Translations under genes and position numbers: made by a program
Origin: an uncultured Massilia sp.
GTDB lineage: Bacteria > Pseudomonadota > Gammaproteobacteria > Burkholderiales > Burkholderiaceae
Direction: 5' to 3'
NCBI GenBank assembly: GCA_946481275.1
Contig: CAMLMV010000008.1
Coordinates: 62,001-126,000, forward strand
DNA: 64,000 nucleotides
The notes under the pieces: model-generated
Told to the model about the DNA's origin: nothing
Databases searched by the model: none
What the model saw: only the letters and a program-made list of their open reading frames with translations
Shown: piece by piece, positions 1-8,569 of the stretch
Numbering within the stretch: the first letter of the stretch is position 1
Layout: each line of letters starts with the position of its first letter

Positions 1-29
1 CCGCGTTCGTAGACGAGTTCCTGGGCCAT
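1..29 (-). CDS. N-terminus of an unknown protein, cut by the window edge
   Basis: A minus-strand ATG at 29-27 is preceded by an AGGGAA ribosome-binding site and opens a frame reading MAQELVYER before the sequence ends. It starts only 14 bases after the stop of the upstream porin gene, so it is probably the third gene of the chemoreceptor-porin transcription unit. Nine residues are too few to assign a family. Confidence 0.5.
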
Positions 30-43
30 GGTTTCCCTGCTAA

Positions 44-1252
44 TCAGAAGTAGTAACCGATATTAGCATTGAAACGATGACCGGACGATCTGGCGCCGCC
101 TCCCGTGGCGAGCGCATTGCCGAAGCCCGGCGACAGATAGGGCTCGTTCGTGGCGTTCGCCACGTCGACGATGACCACCCAGCCGCCCGACGAGAACGTC
201 ACGCCCGTCACGTTCTGGTAGCTGTCGGCATAGCCGGCGGCGGATTTCCTGAGACGGCTCCAGTCGTTGTAGACCACGAAGTTGCTGAACGGACCGATCG
301 AACCCGGCAATTTATAGCTGACGTTCGCAATGTCGATCTGCCCCTTGGCCGCAAGACGGTTCGTGAAGCCGTACGCCCCGATGATGACGCAGTCGCGATC
401 GCATGCGCCATACCAGTTCCCGGCAATCGAACCGTTCCCGGAAAAGTCGTTCGCGTACCGGATCGTCTCCAGTTGCACCCCAAGGTTGCCGAATTCGGCG
501 GCCACATGCAGCGCACCGGCCCGGCGGTCGCCGTTCGACAGCGTGGAGTTCGTCGCGGCCAATTGTCCTGCGAGCACCGAGGCACCGACCTCTGCCTTGC
601 CGCCCGTAAACGACAACGGGTAGGCGAGCCGGGCGACGAACGTGTTTTTTTCCTCGCGGCCGTAGCTTTTCATCAGGTGATTGCTGAAGCGGACCGAATC
701 CAGTCCGTCGAGTTCCCCTGTGCTGTTGGTCCACGACAGCAGGTGGCGGCCGTCGGATGGGAAGAAGCCGATGTTGGCGTTCAGGCCGCCGATCGTGCGC
801 TGGTATTGCACGCCCATCGCATACGTGTCTTCATAGCCGGCATACCAGGCCATCGATTCGAAGAAATTGTTCGATGCATAGGGCAGCAGACCGAACGGCA
901 TGCGCGCCTGTCCCACATGCAGTTCGCTCTTGTCGGCGAACCGGTAGCCGCCCCACAGGTATTCGTTGAACACCATGTCGGCGCCCCTGGGGGCCCCCGT
1001 CTGGCGGCTCGTGTAGTGGTAATAGCGTTCGCGTCCCGCCGCCAGGAAGCGGCCGTCGTCGTACTTGAAGCCCAGGCGGGCGGTGTCGAATTCGGGCGTC
1101 CATTTGCGCTGGTCGTTCCAGCTGAGCGCTTCCACCCACATCCTGATCGCCCCGTCGAATTTCAGGGCCGCCGTTGTCTGTGCGGATGCGCCGGACGCCG
1201 ACAACACCAGGCAGGCGCCCGCGATGGCGCGTTGGATTGTCCGGTTACGCAT
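44..1252 (-). CDS. Outer-membrane porin-like beta-barrel protein
   Basis: The 402-residue product starts with a clear Sec signal peptide (basic MRNR, hydrophobic core, cleavage after ASA at about residue 24). It continues as alternating aromatic/hydrophobic strands and ends in YYF, the terminal aromatic residue expected of an outer-membrane barrel. The general look is that of OprO/OprP-like porins that carry small anions or other solutes; the substrate cannot be read from the sequence. A closely spaced Cys pair (CDRDC, about residue 284) may form a loop disulfide. Its ATG lies inside the end of the chemoreceptor gene (8-base overlap), so the two are probably translationally coupled and may deal with the same compound. 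Confidence 0.75.
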   Translation of the reverse strand: MRNRTIQRAIAGACLVLSASGASAQTTAALKFDGAIRMWVEALSWNDQRKWTPEFDTARLGFKYDDGRFLAAGRERYYHYTSRQTGAPRGADMVFNEYLWGGYRFADKSELHVGQARMPFGLLPYASNNFFESMAWYAGYEDTYAMGVQYQRTIGGLNANIGFFPSDGRHLLSWTNSTGELDGLDSVRFSNHLMKSYGREEKNTFVARLAYPLSFTGGKAEVGASVLAGQLAATNSTLSNGDRRAGALHVAAEFGNLGVQLETIRYANDFSGNGSIAGNWYGACDRDCVIIGAYGFTNRLAAKGQIDIANVSYKLPGSIGPFSNFVVYNDWSRLRKSAAGYADSYQNVTGVTFSSGGWVVIVDVANATNEPYLSPGFGNALATGGGARSSGHRFNANIGYYF

Positions 1253-3263
1253 GGATCTGCTTCCTCGTGGAGTCGGTGTCGATGTGGAATTCGCCCACCA
1301 GGGACACCAGCAACTCGGCCTGCTGGTGCAGGCTTTCGGCCGCGGCCGCGGCCTCTTCGACGAGCTCCGCGTTCTGTTGCGTCGTGCCGTCCATCTGCGC
1401 GATGGCCTGGTTGACCTGCGCGATGCCGTTGCTTTGCTCGGCGCTGGCGGCGCTGATGTCGACGACGATATCCGTGACGCGCCGGATGCTGCCGAGGATC
1501 TCTTCCATCGTGCGGCCCGCCTCGCCGACCAGCGTGCTGCCGGCGCCGACCTTCTCGACGGAGTCGCCGATCAGGGCCTTGATCTCCTTGGCGGCCGATG
1601 CCGAGCGCTGGGCCAGGTTGCGCACTTCCCCGGCGACGACGGCGAAGCCGCGTCCCTGTTCGCCCGCGCGCGCCGCCTCGACGGCAGCGTTGAGCGCGAG
1701 GATATTGGTCTGGAAGGCGATGCCGTCGATGACGCCGATGATGTCGACGATCTTCTGCGACGAATCCTTGATCGACCCCATCGTGTCCACGACCTGGGCC
1801 ACCACGGCGCTGCCGCGGGCGGCGATCTCCGACGCGCCCTGCGCGAGCTGGTTGGCCTGGCGCGCGTTGTCGGCATTCTGCCTGACGGTCGAGGTCAATT
1901 CTTCCATCGACGCGGCCGTTTCTTCCAGCGCGCCGGCCTGCTGTTCGGTGCGGGCGGACAGGTCGGCGTTGCCCCGGCTGATTTCCGTGCTGGCCAGCGC
2001 CACGTCGTCCGAGCTCTTGCGCACGCGCGCCAGCACGTGCTGGAGCTTGCCGACGAAGTCGTTGAAACCGCCGGCGATCTGGGCCAGTTCGTCCTTGCCT
2101 TTCACGTCGAGGCGCGCGGTGAGGTCGGCATTGCCGCCGGCAAGGCCGGCCATGGCCTTGCCCAGCACGCGCAACGGCCTTGTCAGACGGTTCAGCACGG
2201 ACACCAGCACGGCTGCCGCCGCCGCCGCGCACAGGATCGACACCAGCAAGGTATAGCGGAGCAGGTCGCGGGCATCGGCGGTCACCACGTTTTGCGGGAA
2301 GCTGAGCTTGATGGCCCACGGCGCGATGTCCGCGTGCAGATTCATCGGCTGCAACAGGTGCAGCTGGCCCTGGCCGTCCGCGTACTCATAGGTCTCGCCG
2401 CGGCGGATGGCCTCCAGCCCGGCGGCCGGAATGTCGTCGGCCTTCTTCCCGTTCAGCGCGGCATCCGGATTGCTCGCGTACAGGCCGCCGTTCGACACGA
2501 GCGCCAGGCGGCCGCCGTCGATGACCTTGAGCGCAGCGAGGATCTCGCCGAGCCGGGACAGGCCGAAGTCGACGCACGCCACGCCCCGGAACTCGCCCTT
2601 GATCATGATCGGCACGTTTATCGACGTCATCGCGACGTCCTTGCCGTTGATCGGATACGTATGCGGTTCGGTCAGGTAGATCCGCCGGGTGTGTTCCGGG
2701 ATGTCGTACCAGTCGTTGCCATGGGGTTTGTCGAGGAACACGATGGGTTCCACGTGCACGCCGCCCGCCGCGTCGCGCGAGTAATAGGGCATGGCCCGCC
2801 CCGTGCCGTCGTATTCCGGCAGCTTGCCGGCGAACTCGGCATCCTTGCCGTCCAGCGCATCGGGTTCCCACGTCACGGTGACGCCGTTCAGGTCCGGGGT
2901 GTCCAGCAGCGTCGTCTTTTCGATGTCGCTCATCTGGGCGCGGGTCAGCGCGATGTCGGCGGCGCGGGTGGTGCGCATCGTGCGCGCCAGGTCGAGGACG
3001 GTGGTCAGGTGCGCCCCCATGCGCGCCTGCACCTCGGCCGCCGCTTCACGCGCCGTCGTGCGCGCCAGCCTCATGCTCGATTCCTCGGCGCTGTGGCTGC
3101 TGCGGATGCCGATCACGGTCGACGTGGCGGCCAGGCTGAGCATCACGAGCACGGTCGCGGTCAGGCAGATCTTGGCGTTCAGGCTCAGGGAGATGGCCGC
3201 GGCAGGGCGGCGTGGGAACAAAGGCTTGGGCGACCGGGGCCGCAGCGTTGGAAGGGGTGGCAT
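1245..3263 (-). CDS. Methyl-accepting chemotaxis protein with periplasmic Cache-type sensor
   Basis: This is a 672-residue transmembrane chemoreceptor. A first membrane helix lies at about residues 30-55. A periplasmic region of about 270 residues, of double-Cache appearance, follows, then a second helix rich in Ala/Val and a HAMP linker (starting near [12 protein letters not shown]). A long methyl-accepting coiled coil holds the invariant hairpin tip ([20 protein letters not shown]). It should signal to CheA/CheW. No CheR-binding pentapeptide is present at the C-terminus. The ATG at 3263 is preferred over an in-frame TTG at 3296; neither has a strong ribosome-binding site. The 3' end overlaps the porin gene by 8 bases. 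Three palindromes lie just upstream and may be operators. The ligand is unknown. Confidence 0.9.
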   Translation of the reverse strand: MPPLPTLRPRSPKPLFPRRPAAAISLSLNAKICLTATVLVMLSLAATSTVIGIRSSHSAEESSMRLARTTAREAAAEVQARMGAHLTTVLDLARTMRTTRAADIALTRAQMSDIEKTTLLDTPDLNGVTVTWEPDALDGKDAEFAGKLPEYDGTGRAMPYYSRDAAGGVHVEPIVFLDKPHGNDWYDIPEHTRRIYLTEPHTYPINGKDVAMTSINVPIMIKGEFRGVACVDFGLSRLGEILAALKVIDGGRLALVSNGGLYASNPDAALNGKKADDIPAAGLEAIRRGETYEYADGQGQLHLLQPMNLHADIAPWAIKLSFPQNVVTADARDLLRYTLLVSILCAAAAAAVLVSVLNRLTRPLRVLGKAMAGLAGGNADLTARLDVKGKDELAQIAGGFNDFVGKLQHVLARVRKSSDDVALASTEISRGNADLSARTEQQAGALEETAASMEELTSTVRQNADNARQANQLAQGASEIAARGSAVVAQVVDTMGSIKDSSQKIVDIIGVIDGIAFQTNILALNAAVEAARAGEQGRGFAVVAGEVRNLAQRSASAAKEIKALIGDSVEKVGAGSTLVGEAGRTMEEILGSIRRVTDIVVDISAASAEQSNGIAQVNQAIAQMDGTTQQNAELVEEAAAAAESLHQQAELLVSLVGEFHIDTDSTRKQIHA

Positions 3264-3332
3264 GGAATACTCGGAAGGTACAGGTGAATTGGGCAAGGTG
3301 CGCGCGGAGGTGCTACGCTCGAAGGCAAATAA

Positions 3333-3385
3333 TTCCGTACGGAAAATATTAGGCCGGACGCGCGGTCCGGTGTTCAGAACACCGG
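3333..3385. promoter_or_regulatory. Cluster of three palindromes upstream of the chemoreceptor-porin unit
   Basis: Three perfect inverted repeats lie within 53 bases. TTCCGTACGGAA spans 3333-3344. CCGGAC-GCGCG-GTCCGG spans 3354-3370. CCGGTGTTC-A-GAACACCGG spans 3367-3385 and shares CCGG with the second. They lie in the 231-base gap before the chemoreceptor start, in a locally AT-rich setting, as operators would. The binding protein is not identified. Confidence 0.45.
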
Positions 3386-3463
3386 TAAATATTTATGCCA
3401 AACACCATAATGCGGCGCGAATGCCACACTTCCGGTAGTGTTCAATTACAAACCGTAAATGAA

Positions 3464-3479
3464 GCGCACGGGCGTGCGC
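3464..3479 (-). terminator. Probable trxC terminator hairpin
   Basis: GCGCAC-GGGC-GTGCGC forms a 6-bp GC stem with a 4-base loop, 15 bases after the trxC stop codon. On the minus strand it is followed by a moderately T-rich TTCATTTACGG tract, so it is a plausible but not strong intrinsic terminator. Confidence 0.4.
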
Positions 3480-3494
3480 CTGTTGTGCCGAGGA

Positions 3495-3938
3495 TCACGC
3501 GGTGCGCGCGGCCTGCTGCACCCACGCGACGAGGCGGTTCGCGTCCATCGCCCCGGCTTGGCGCGCAATTTCTCGGCCGCCCTGGAACAGCGCGATAGTC
3601 GGGATGCTGCGGATGTTGTAGCGCGCCGCGAGATCCTGCGATGCTTCCGTGTCGACCTTCAACAATCGCACGTGCGGCTCCAGCCGCCCGGCGGCCTGGG
3701 CGTACGCCGGCGCCATCATGCGGCAGGGACCGCACCAGGCGGCCCAGAAATCGACGAGGACGGGGATGTCGTTGCGCCCGACGTGCTTGTCGAAGCGGGC
3801 GGACGAGACATCGGTCGGCTGGGCCGTGAACAGCGACCTGGCACATTTGCCGCAGACGGGCTGGTCGGCCAGGCGCTCGCCGGCGACGCGGTTGACGGCG
3901 TCGCAGTGCGGACAGACGATGTGCAGGGACTCGGCCAT
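3495..3938 (-). CDS. trxC: Thioredoxin 2 (TrxC), zinc-binding N-terminus
   Basis: The 147-residue product matches TrxC in length and layout. An N-terminal zinc ribbon has two CxxC pairs (CPHC and CGKC, residues about 9-33). A thioredoxin fold follows with the active site WCGPC (about residue 73) and the cis-Pro segment SIPTIALF. It reduces protein disulfides in the cytoplasm, and in other bacteria TrxC is an oxidative-stress thioredoxin. The start is fixed by an AAAGGAGG ribosome-binding site ahead of the ATG; a 62-residue upstream extension has no support. The gene is divergent from the DUF72 gene. Confidence 0.93.
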   Translation of the reverse strand: MAESLHIVCPHCDAVNRVAGERLADQPVCGKCARSLFTAQPTDVSSARFDKHVGRNDIPVLVDFWAAWCGPCRMMAPAYAQAAGRLEPHVRLLKVDTEASQDLAARYNIRSIPTIALFQGGREIARQAGAMDANRLVAWVQQAARTA

Positions 3939-4050
3939 GGTGTTCCTCCTTTGGTGATCGACAGGGTATGCCCGGCGGCGCGTGCGCCGTCCATCATGCC
4001 GTTCGACATAGAATCGGATGCCGGGCGGATGCCCTCCAACATGGGTCCAG

Positions 4051-4842
4051 ATGAGCGAATTGCAATCCACGGCAGTCAATGTCAATCGGCCCCTGATCGG
4101 CTGCGCCGGCTGGGGCCTCAACAAGGAAGTGGCGGCAGATTTCCCCGTCGAGGGCAGCCACCTCGAACGCTACGCGGCCGTGTTCCCGGCCGTCGAGATC
4201 AATTCGTCGTTCTACCGTCCGCACCAGCCGCAGACGTACGCCCGCTGGGCCGCCAGCGTGCCCGACGCCTTCCGTTTCTCCGTCAAGCTGCCGAAATCGA
4301 TCACGCACGAGGCGAAGCTGCGCGACGCGGACCAGCTGCTCGACCGCTTCGTGCGCGAGGCCGGCGAACTGGGGCCGAAGCTGGGCTGCGTGCTCGTCCA
4401 GCTGCCGCCCAGCGGCGCGTTCGACGCGGACGTCGTCGCGGATTTCCTGCCGCGCCTGCGCGCCCGCTTTCCCTGCATGCTCGCGCTGGAGGGCCGCCAT
4501 CCGACGTGGTTCGGCGAGGCTGCGACAGCGCTGCTGCGCGAGCACGGCGTCGCGCGCGTCATGGCCGATCCGCCCGCCGGCCAGCCCGGCCCGCACGAGC
4601 CGACGACGGCGTCGGCCTACATCCGCCTGCACGGCGCGCCGCGCATCTATTATTCGTCGTATCCGCCGGAGTTCCTGAGCGCGGTCGGGCAGAGAATCAT
4701 GGCAATGATGCAGCCCGGCGCCGATCTCTGGTGCATCTTCGATAACACGGCCGAGGGCCATTCGGTGCCGAATGCGCTGGAGGTGCTGCGCGGCGTGGAC
4801 GAATCATGGTCAGCGCGACATTCCGCTTCTACGGCGAATTGA
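4051..4842 (+). CDS. DUF72 family protein (TIM-barrel-like, unknown function)
   Basis: The 263-residue protein has the hallmarks of DUF72. IGCAGWG sits near the N-terminus, then EINSSFYRPHQPQTYARW, then FSVKLPKSITH, then a mid-protein LEGRHPTW segment, and SAYIRLHGAPRIYYSSY and CIFDNTAEGH near the end. The family folds as a TIM barrel but its reaction is not established. The ATG at 4051 is chosen; another in-frame ATG 33 bases upstream is possible, and neither has a strong ribosome-binding site. Its 3' end overlaps the next gene by 37 bases, which suggests co-translation with the Mut7-C protein. Confidence 0.85.
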   Translation: MSELQSTAVNVNRPLIGCAGWGLNKEVAADFPVEGSHLERYAAVFPAVEINSSFYRPHQPQTYARWAASVPDAFRFSVKLPKSITHEAKLRDADQLLDRFVREAGELGPKLGCVLVQLPPSGAFDADVVADFLPRLRARFPCMLALEGRHPTWFGEAATALLREHGVARVMADPPAGQPGPHEPTTASAYIRLHGAPRIYYSSYPPEFLSAVGQRIMAMMQPGADLWCIFDNTAEGHSVPNALEVLRGVDESWSARHSASTAN

Positions 4843-5564
4843 ACGACTTTCTCGCGCGCGAGCGGCGTGGACGCTCCTTCGCGACGCCGTGCGCACGCGC
4901 CGCCACGACCAAGCACATGATCGAGGCGCTCGGCGTGCCGCACACGGAGGTCGAGCTGGTGCTCCTGAACGGCGAACCGCGGGGACTGGACGACATCCTG
5001 GAAGAGGGCGACCGCATCGCCGTCTATCCGCGCTTCACGACCTTGTCCGTGGCCGACGTGGCGCGGCTGGACCAGCGTCCGCCGGGCCGCGTGCGCTTCG
5101 TCGCGGATGCGCATCTCGGCGGTCTCGCGCGGCTGTTGAGAATGGCGGGGTTCGACACCATCTACCGCAACACGCTGGACGACGCCGAAGTCGAAGCGAT
5201 CGCGCTCGACGACGGCCGCGCCGTGCTGACGCGCGACCGCGAACTGCTCAAGCGCCGCGGCATCGCCTACGGCTGCTACGTGCGGGCGCTGAAGGCGGAG
5301 GAGCAGTTGCGCGAAGTGGTCGAGCGCTTCGGCCTGGCCGAGCGCATGCGCCCGTTCACGCTGTGCCTGTCGTGCAATGCGCCGCTGCGGTTCGTCGCAA
5401 AGGCCGATGTGCTCGACCGGCTGCCGCCGCGCGTGGCCGCGACGCAGGACGAGTTCAGCACATGCGACTGCTGCCACCGCGTGTTCTGGAAGGGCTCGCA
5501 CTGGCAGCGCATGGCGGGCGTATTAAATGATATACACTACTTTCCCGGACGAGCCATCCGTTGA
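4806..5564 (+). CDS. Mut7-C RNase-fold protein with N-terminal ubiquitin-like domain
   Basis: The 252-residue protein has two parts. Residues about 1-80 look like the ubiquitin-like domain often paired with Mut7-C (FYGELNDFL start, GDRIAVYPRF end). Residues about 95-240 are a Mut7-C domain: FVADAHLGGLARLLRMAGFD, then LTRDRELLKR, then a zinc ribbon with CLSC and CDCC pairs. The domain has a PIN-like nuclease fold named for a C. elegans exonuclease; in bacteria the substrate is unknown. The conserved Asp residues (DAHLG and TRDRELL) are present, so activity is possible. It overlaps the DUF72 gene. Confidence 0.85.
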   Translation: MVSATFRFYGELNDFLARERRGRSFATPCARAATTKHMIEALGVPHTEVELVLLNGEPRGLDDILEEGDRIAVYPRFTTLSVADVARLDQRPPGRVRFVADAHLGGLARLLRMAGFDTIYRNTLDDAEVEAIALDDGRAVLTRDRELLKRRGIAYGCYVRALKAEEQLREVVERFGLAERMRPFTLCLSCNAPLRFVAKADVLDRLPPRVAATQDEFSTCDCCHRVFWKGSHWQRMAGVLNDIHYFPGRAIR

Positions 5565-5576
5565 CAGCGTGATCCC

Positions 5577-5990
5577 ATGTTGCAGCAAGTATCGATACCC
5601 ATCCGTACCGAATGCCCCCCTGGCGCCTGCGTCTGCGAGCGCGAGATCCTGCTCGCCGATCCGGAGGCGGACCTGCGCCCGCTGCGCCTCACGCGCACGG
5701 AAGAGCAAAAGCTGCTCGACCGCATCGATGCCGTCTCCAGCTATGACGAGCTGAAACGCCTGCAGGAGCGCATCCGCGCCAACCTCGGCGTGGAACTGAA
5801 GATCACGCCGGGCCCGAACGAGGTGCGCACCTTGCGCGGCATCCTCATCGTGCTGGAAGACCGGCCAGGGCTGTGCAAGAAGGTGCGCCAGTCCGTGCCG
5901 GCGGCCGTGCGCAAGGTGTTGGAGCGCCATCCCGGGATCACGTACGCGATCCTCGATGCGCACGACCTGTTCGGGGCGCACGGCAGTTAG
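5577..5990 (+). CDS. Hypothetical protein, 137 residues
   Basis: The protein is not recognised. It is a soluble, charged protein with three Cys in its first half (ECPPGACVC) and a fourth later (GLCKKVRQS). A predicted helical stretch runs RTEEQKLLDRIDAVSSYDELK. It starts 12 bases after the Mut7-C gene and probably belongs to the same transcript. Its stop codon overlaps the stop codon of the convergent gene by 4 bases. The coding pattern is strong in third-position GC, and no competing frame is credible. Confidence 0.7.
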   Translation: MLQQVSIPIRTECPPGACVCEREILLADPEADLRPLRLTRTEEQKLLDRIDAVSSYDELKRLQERIRANLGVELKITPGPNEVRTLRGILIVLEDRPGLCKKVRQSVPAAVRKVLERHPGITYAILDAHDLFGAHGS

Positions 5991-6331
5991 TCGAAGTCCT
6001 CGGCCAGGTTTTTCCAGCCGCGGCTCTTGGCGAACGGCGCGAATTCCTCGGGCGCCTCGAGCACGATGAGACGGCTTTCCTGCAGGCCCGGATCGCTGTG
6101 GCCGAAGTTCGGCCCCTTGTAGCCGACGGCGCGCAGGCGGTCGATGATGGCGCGCACGAGCACGGGATCCCTGTAGGCGCCGGGTTCGAGCCGGTCCTTG
6201 AATCTCACGTACACGTCGATGATTCCGTAGCCCTCGTCGAAAATGCGGATCGACTTCACGTCGAGGGTACGGCCGTTGCCGTCCTTGGCCTGGAACGGGC
6301 CGGACAGCTCGATGTCGGAATCGGTAGTCAT
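5987..6331 (-). CDS. Hypothetical protein, 114 residues, last gene of the Amj/ABC operon
   Basis: The protein is not recognised. It is a small soluble protein that begins MTTDSDIELSG. The start is decided by an ATGA overlap with the stop codon of the GNAT gene, which signals translational coupling; a longer frame upstream has no ribosome-binding site. No membrane segment, Cys cluster or known motif is visible. It is the sixth and last gene of a tightly packed operon. Confidence 0.75.
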   Translation of the reverse strand: MTTDSDIELSGPFQAKDGNGRTLDVKSIRIFDEGYGIIDVYVRFKDRLEPGAYRDPVLVRAIIDRLRAVGYKGPNFGHSDPGLQESRLIVLEAPEEFAPFAKSRGWKNLAEDFD

Positions 6332-6783
6332 GGCGTCAAGGATACCACTGGACGCGCCAGTGTGTAGGCGATCTCGGATGCGTCGACCGGCTCGCGGCGC
6401 CATCCCCGGGCCGCGTAGAAGCGGTCCGCGCGGGTGCCGGCGCCGGTCGTCAGGCGGATGCGCTCGTGGCCCTGTTCGAACAGCCAGGCCGTCGCCCGGT
6501 CGAGCAGCGCCTTGCCGACTCCCCGTCCTTCCTGGCCCGGCTGGATGAAGAGCGCCCAGATGGACGCGTTCACGTTGTCGGCGTAGCTGAATCCGACAAT
6601 CTCGTTATCCGCCTCCGCCACCCAGCCGCGGCCGGACCGGTCGAGGTAATCCTCGTACATCGCGACGGTAACGCGCGTCGGGTCCCGCAGGACGTTTTCG
6701 GTGACGGCCAGGCGGATGCGTGACATGGCGGGGATGTCGGCGTGTGTCGCACGTCTCAACAGCAGGTTAGCGGGCAGTTGCAT
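6328..6783 (-). CDS. GNAT family N-acetyltransferase
   Basis: The 151-residue protein is a single GNAT domain. It opens with the beta1-alpha1 segment LRRATHADIPAMSRIRLAV. It has a central GFSYADNVNASIWALFIQPGQ strand and the acetyl-CoA loop QEGRGVGKALLDRA (about residues 84-99), and it ends with FYAARGWRRE. It should transfer an acetyl group from acetyl-CoA to an amine. Its substrate is unknown, but its place after a lipid II flippase and an ABC transporter makes an envelope-related small molecule a reasonable guess. Its first 17 bases overlap the upstream gene. Confidence 0.88.
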   Translation of the reverse strand: MQLPANLLLRRATHADIPAMSRIRLAVTENVLRDPTRVTVAMYEDYLDRSGRGWVAEADNEIVGFSYADNVNASIWALFIQPGQEGRGVGKALLDRATAWLFEQGHERIRLTTGAGTRADRFYAARGWRREPVDASEIAYTLARPVVSLTP

Positions 6784-7132
6784 CGGGTCTCATCAGTGCC
6801 AATACTCGGGTACCCGGATAGCCGGCGCGATCCGGAAAAGCGCGGCGATAATAACAGTTCCAGTAGCTCGTCACGCGCCGTGCCAGTGTGGCGAGAACGA
6901 GCCTGTCGACGCCGTGCGCATTGTCGATCGCACGACGCAACCGGTCGGCGTCATAGTAGAGCCGAGAGGGAATCTGCAGGGCTTCGCCATCCACGTTGAC
7001 GGTGAAGACGCCATGCGGGGGCGCCGTCTCTCCCTGTGCAACCAACGCGACGGCCGCGCGTACGGAAGCGCGCAGCGTGGATGGAAATCCGAGGGATTCG
7101 TCGCGCCTGGGTTGGCAAGGGAGCGTCGGCAT
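6767..7132 (-). CDS. Hypothetical protein, 121 residues, between amj and GNAT gene
   Basis: The protein is not recognised. It is basic and Arg-rich, with no clear membrane segment. It has an aromatic cluster near the middle (TSYWNCYYRRAFPD) that may be a binding surface. It starts 4 bases after the amj stop and overlaps the GNAT gene by 17 bases, which argues that it is a real operon member rather than a spurious frame. The ribosome-binding site is weak, consistent with coupled translation. Confidence 0.65.
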   Translation of the reverse strand: MPTLPCQPRRDESLGFPSTLRASVRAAVALVAQGETAPPHGVFTVNVDGEALQIPSRLYYDADRLRRAIDNAHGVDRLVLATLARRVTSYWNCYYRRAFPDRAGYPGTRVLALMRPDATAR

Positions 7133-7136
7133 GACG

Positions 7137-7940
7137 TCAGATGATCCGGGCCACGGACGCGATCAGCATCGACGCCGGTACCAGCAGCGCCTGCGCCGCG
7201 ACGGTACCCGCCAGCCGGCTTCCGACCAGCCAGACGATGGCCTTCCTGAACTGGCTTTCGGGGACCTTGCCTTCGACGACATCGTCCGTCATCCCCGACA
7301 TGTGCGGGTCGATGAACACGGCCATCATGATGGTCGCGCCGCCATTGATGATCGACGAGAGCGTGCTCGAGGTGACGCGGACCGACGGGTCCAGGACGCC
7401 GGCGTACAGGGCCGCGAACACGCCGACGGTCCACAGCGCCGTGGCGCTGACGTTCAACAGCGTGATCCGGCCCGACACGCCGTGTCCCGACCGGCATCCG
7501 GTCATGTTGCGTGCTGCCGGCATGCTGGCCACGTCCCGCACGTAAGACAGCCCGCCCTTGAAGACGCCGTGCAGGATCAGCCTGGGAATCGAGCGGTGCG
7601 CCTGGAAATGCAGTACCGCGCGGCAGAACACACGCTGGAACGTCGGGATCAGCAATGCGCCCGCCACCGTCGCAAGGCTCGCCGACGCGAGCAGCCAGCG
7701 GAAATCGCCGAGGAGCGAACCGTTGGCGAGCCCGTCGAGGTTGGTCTCCACGCGTTTCGCCAGGAACGGGCCCAGGAACGAATTCGACGTGCGCGACACG
7801 AGCATCAGGATGCCGAACAGGGCCAGCGAGACGGCGATGCGCCGGGTCCGCACGCCGGCGATCCGGACCGAGTACGCGAGCGTGCCGATCAGGTGGATCA
7901 GGAAGGTCAGGAAGCAGATGAAGAGTAGTTGCGGATCCAA
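7137..7940 (-). CDS. amj: Amj-family lipid II flippase
   Basis: The 267-residue polytopic membrane protein has the N-terminal signature of the Amj (YdaH/DUF2837) family: LTFLIHLIGTLAYSVRIAGVR, then VSLALFGILMLVSRTSNSF. About six hydrophobic segments follow. In Bacillus subtilis Amj can replace MurJ in flipping lipid II across the membrane for peptidoglycan synthesis. The start codon is a TTG placed directly after the TGA of the ABC ATPase gene; the resulting N-terminus matches the family well. Clustering with an ABC transporter suggests either a joint role in envelope precursor transport or inducible protection of that step. Confidence 0.88.
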   Translation of the reverse strand: MDPQLLFICFLTFLIHLIGTLAYSVRIAGVRTRRIAVSLALFGILMLVSRTSNSFLGPFLAKRVETNLDGLANGSLLGDFRWLLASASLATVAGALLIPTFQRVFCRAVLHFQAHRSIPRLILHGVFKGGLSYVRDVASMPAARNMTGCRSGHGVSGRITLLNVSATALWTVGVFAALYAGVLDPSVRVTSSTLSSIINGGATIMMAVFIDPHMSGMTDDVVEGKVPESQFRKAIVWLVGSRLAGTVAAQALLVPASMLIASVARII

Positions 7941-8561
7941 TCAATTCCCCGTGAGCGCCTCGAACTCGACCACCGACGCGCCGATCGCATCGGCGAATGC
8001 CCTGTCGTGCGTGGACATGAAGACGACCGACGTCTCCCGCGCCTTCGCCAGCAGGTCGATGAGCACGGCGCGCGCGTCCGCGTCGAGGCCGTTCGACGGT
8101 TCGTCGAGCAGCAGCACGGCGGGCTCGCCGATCCAGGCTGCCGCCAGCATCAGCTTCTTTTGCGTGCCGAGCGACATGGCGCCGCAGCGCGTGTCGAGAT
8201 GGTGGGCCAGGCCGAAGCGTTCGACGATATGGCCGACCTTGTCCGGGATGGCGCAGCCTTTGGCCCAGGCCACGAACGCCAGCAGTTCGCGGCCCGTCAC
8301 GAACGGATACACGGGGCACTCGTCGGGCGCGTAGGCCAGCCGGGCTTTCGCGGCGGCCGGTTGCGCGCGCAGGGAGTGGCCGGCGATGACGATGTCGCCG
8401 CCGTCGGCGTCGTCCACCCCGGCCAGCACCCGCAGCAGGGTGGATTTGCCGATGCCGTTCGGACCCCGCAACGCATAGGCGCCCGGCGCGAAGCGTCCCG
8501 TCCGCCCTTGCAGGACGGGCCGGGATCCATACGATTTGCTCACGTGGTCGAAGCGCAGCAC
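7941..8561 (-). CDS. ABC transporter ATP-binding protein
   Basis: The 206-residue nucleotide-binding protein has Walker A (GPNGIGKST, about residue 32), a divergent signature motif (MSLGTQKKL instead of LSGGQ), Walker B (AVLLLDEPSNGLD) and the H-loop (STHD). Its small size and LGTQ-type signature are typical of exporter or ABC-2-like systems. The start is a GTG with an AGGAGA ribosome-binding site, 8 bases after the stop of the membrane gene; a longer ATG frame upstream lies entirely inside that gene. The permease partner should be the preceding multi-membrane protein. The substrate is unknown. Confidence 0.9.
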   Translation of the reverse strand: MLRFDHVSKSYGSRPVLQGRTGRFAPGAYALRGPNGIGKSTLLRVLAGVDDADGGDIVIAGHSLRAQPAAAKARLAYAPDECPVYPFVTGRELLAFVAWAKGCAIPDKVGHIVERFGLAHHLDTRCGAMSLGTQKKLMLAAAWIGEPAVLLLDEPSNGLDADARAVLIDLLAKARETSVVFMSTHDRAFADAIGASVVEFEALTGN

Positions 8562-8569
8562 GGTGTCTC

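Noticed and set aside
1065..3287. Plus-strand frame of 740 codons opposite the chemoreceptor
   Set aside because: The chemoreceptor is unambiguous; the plus frame is composition-driven.
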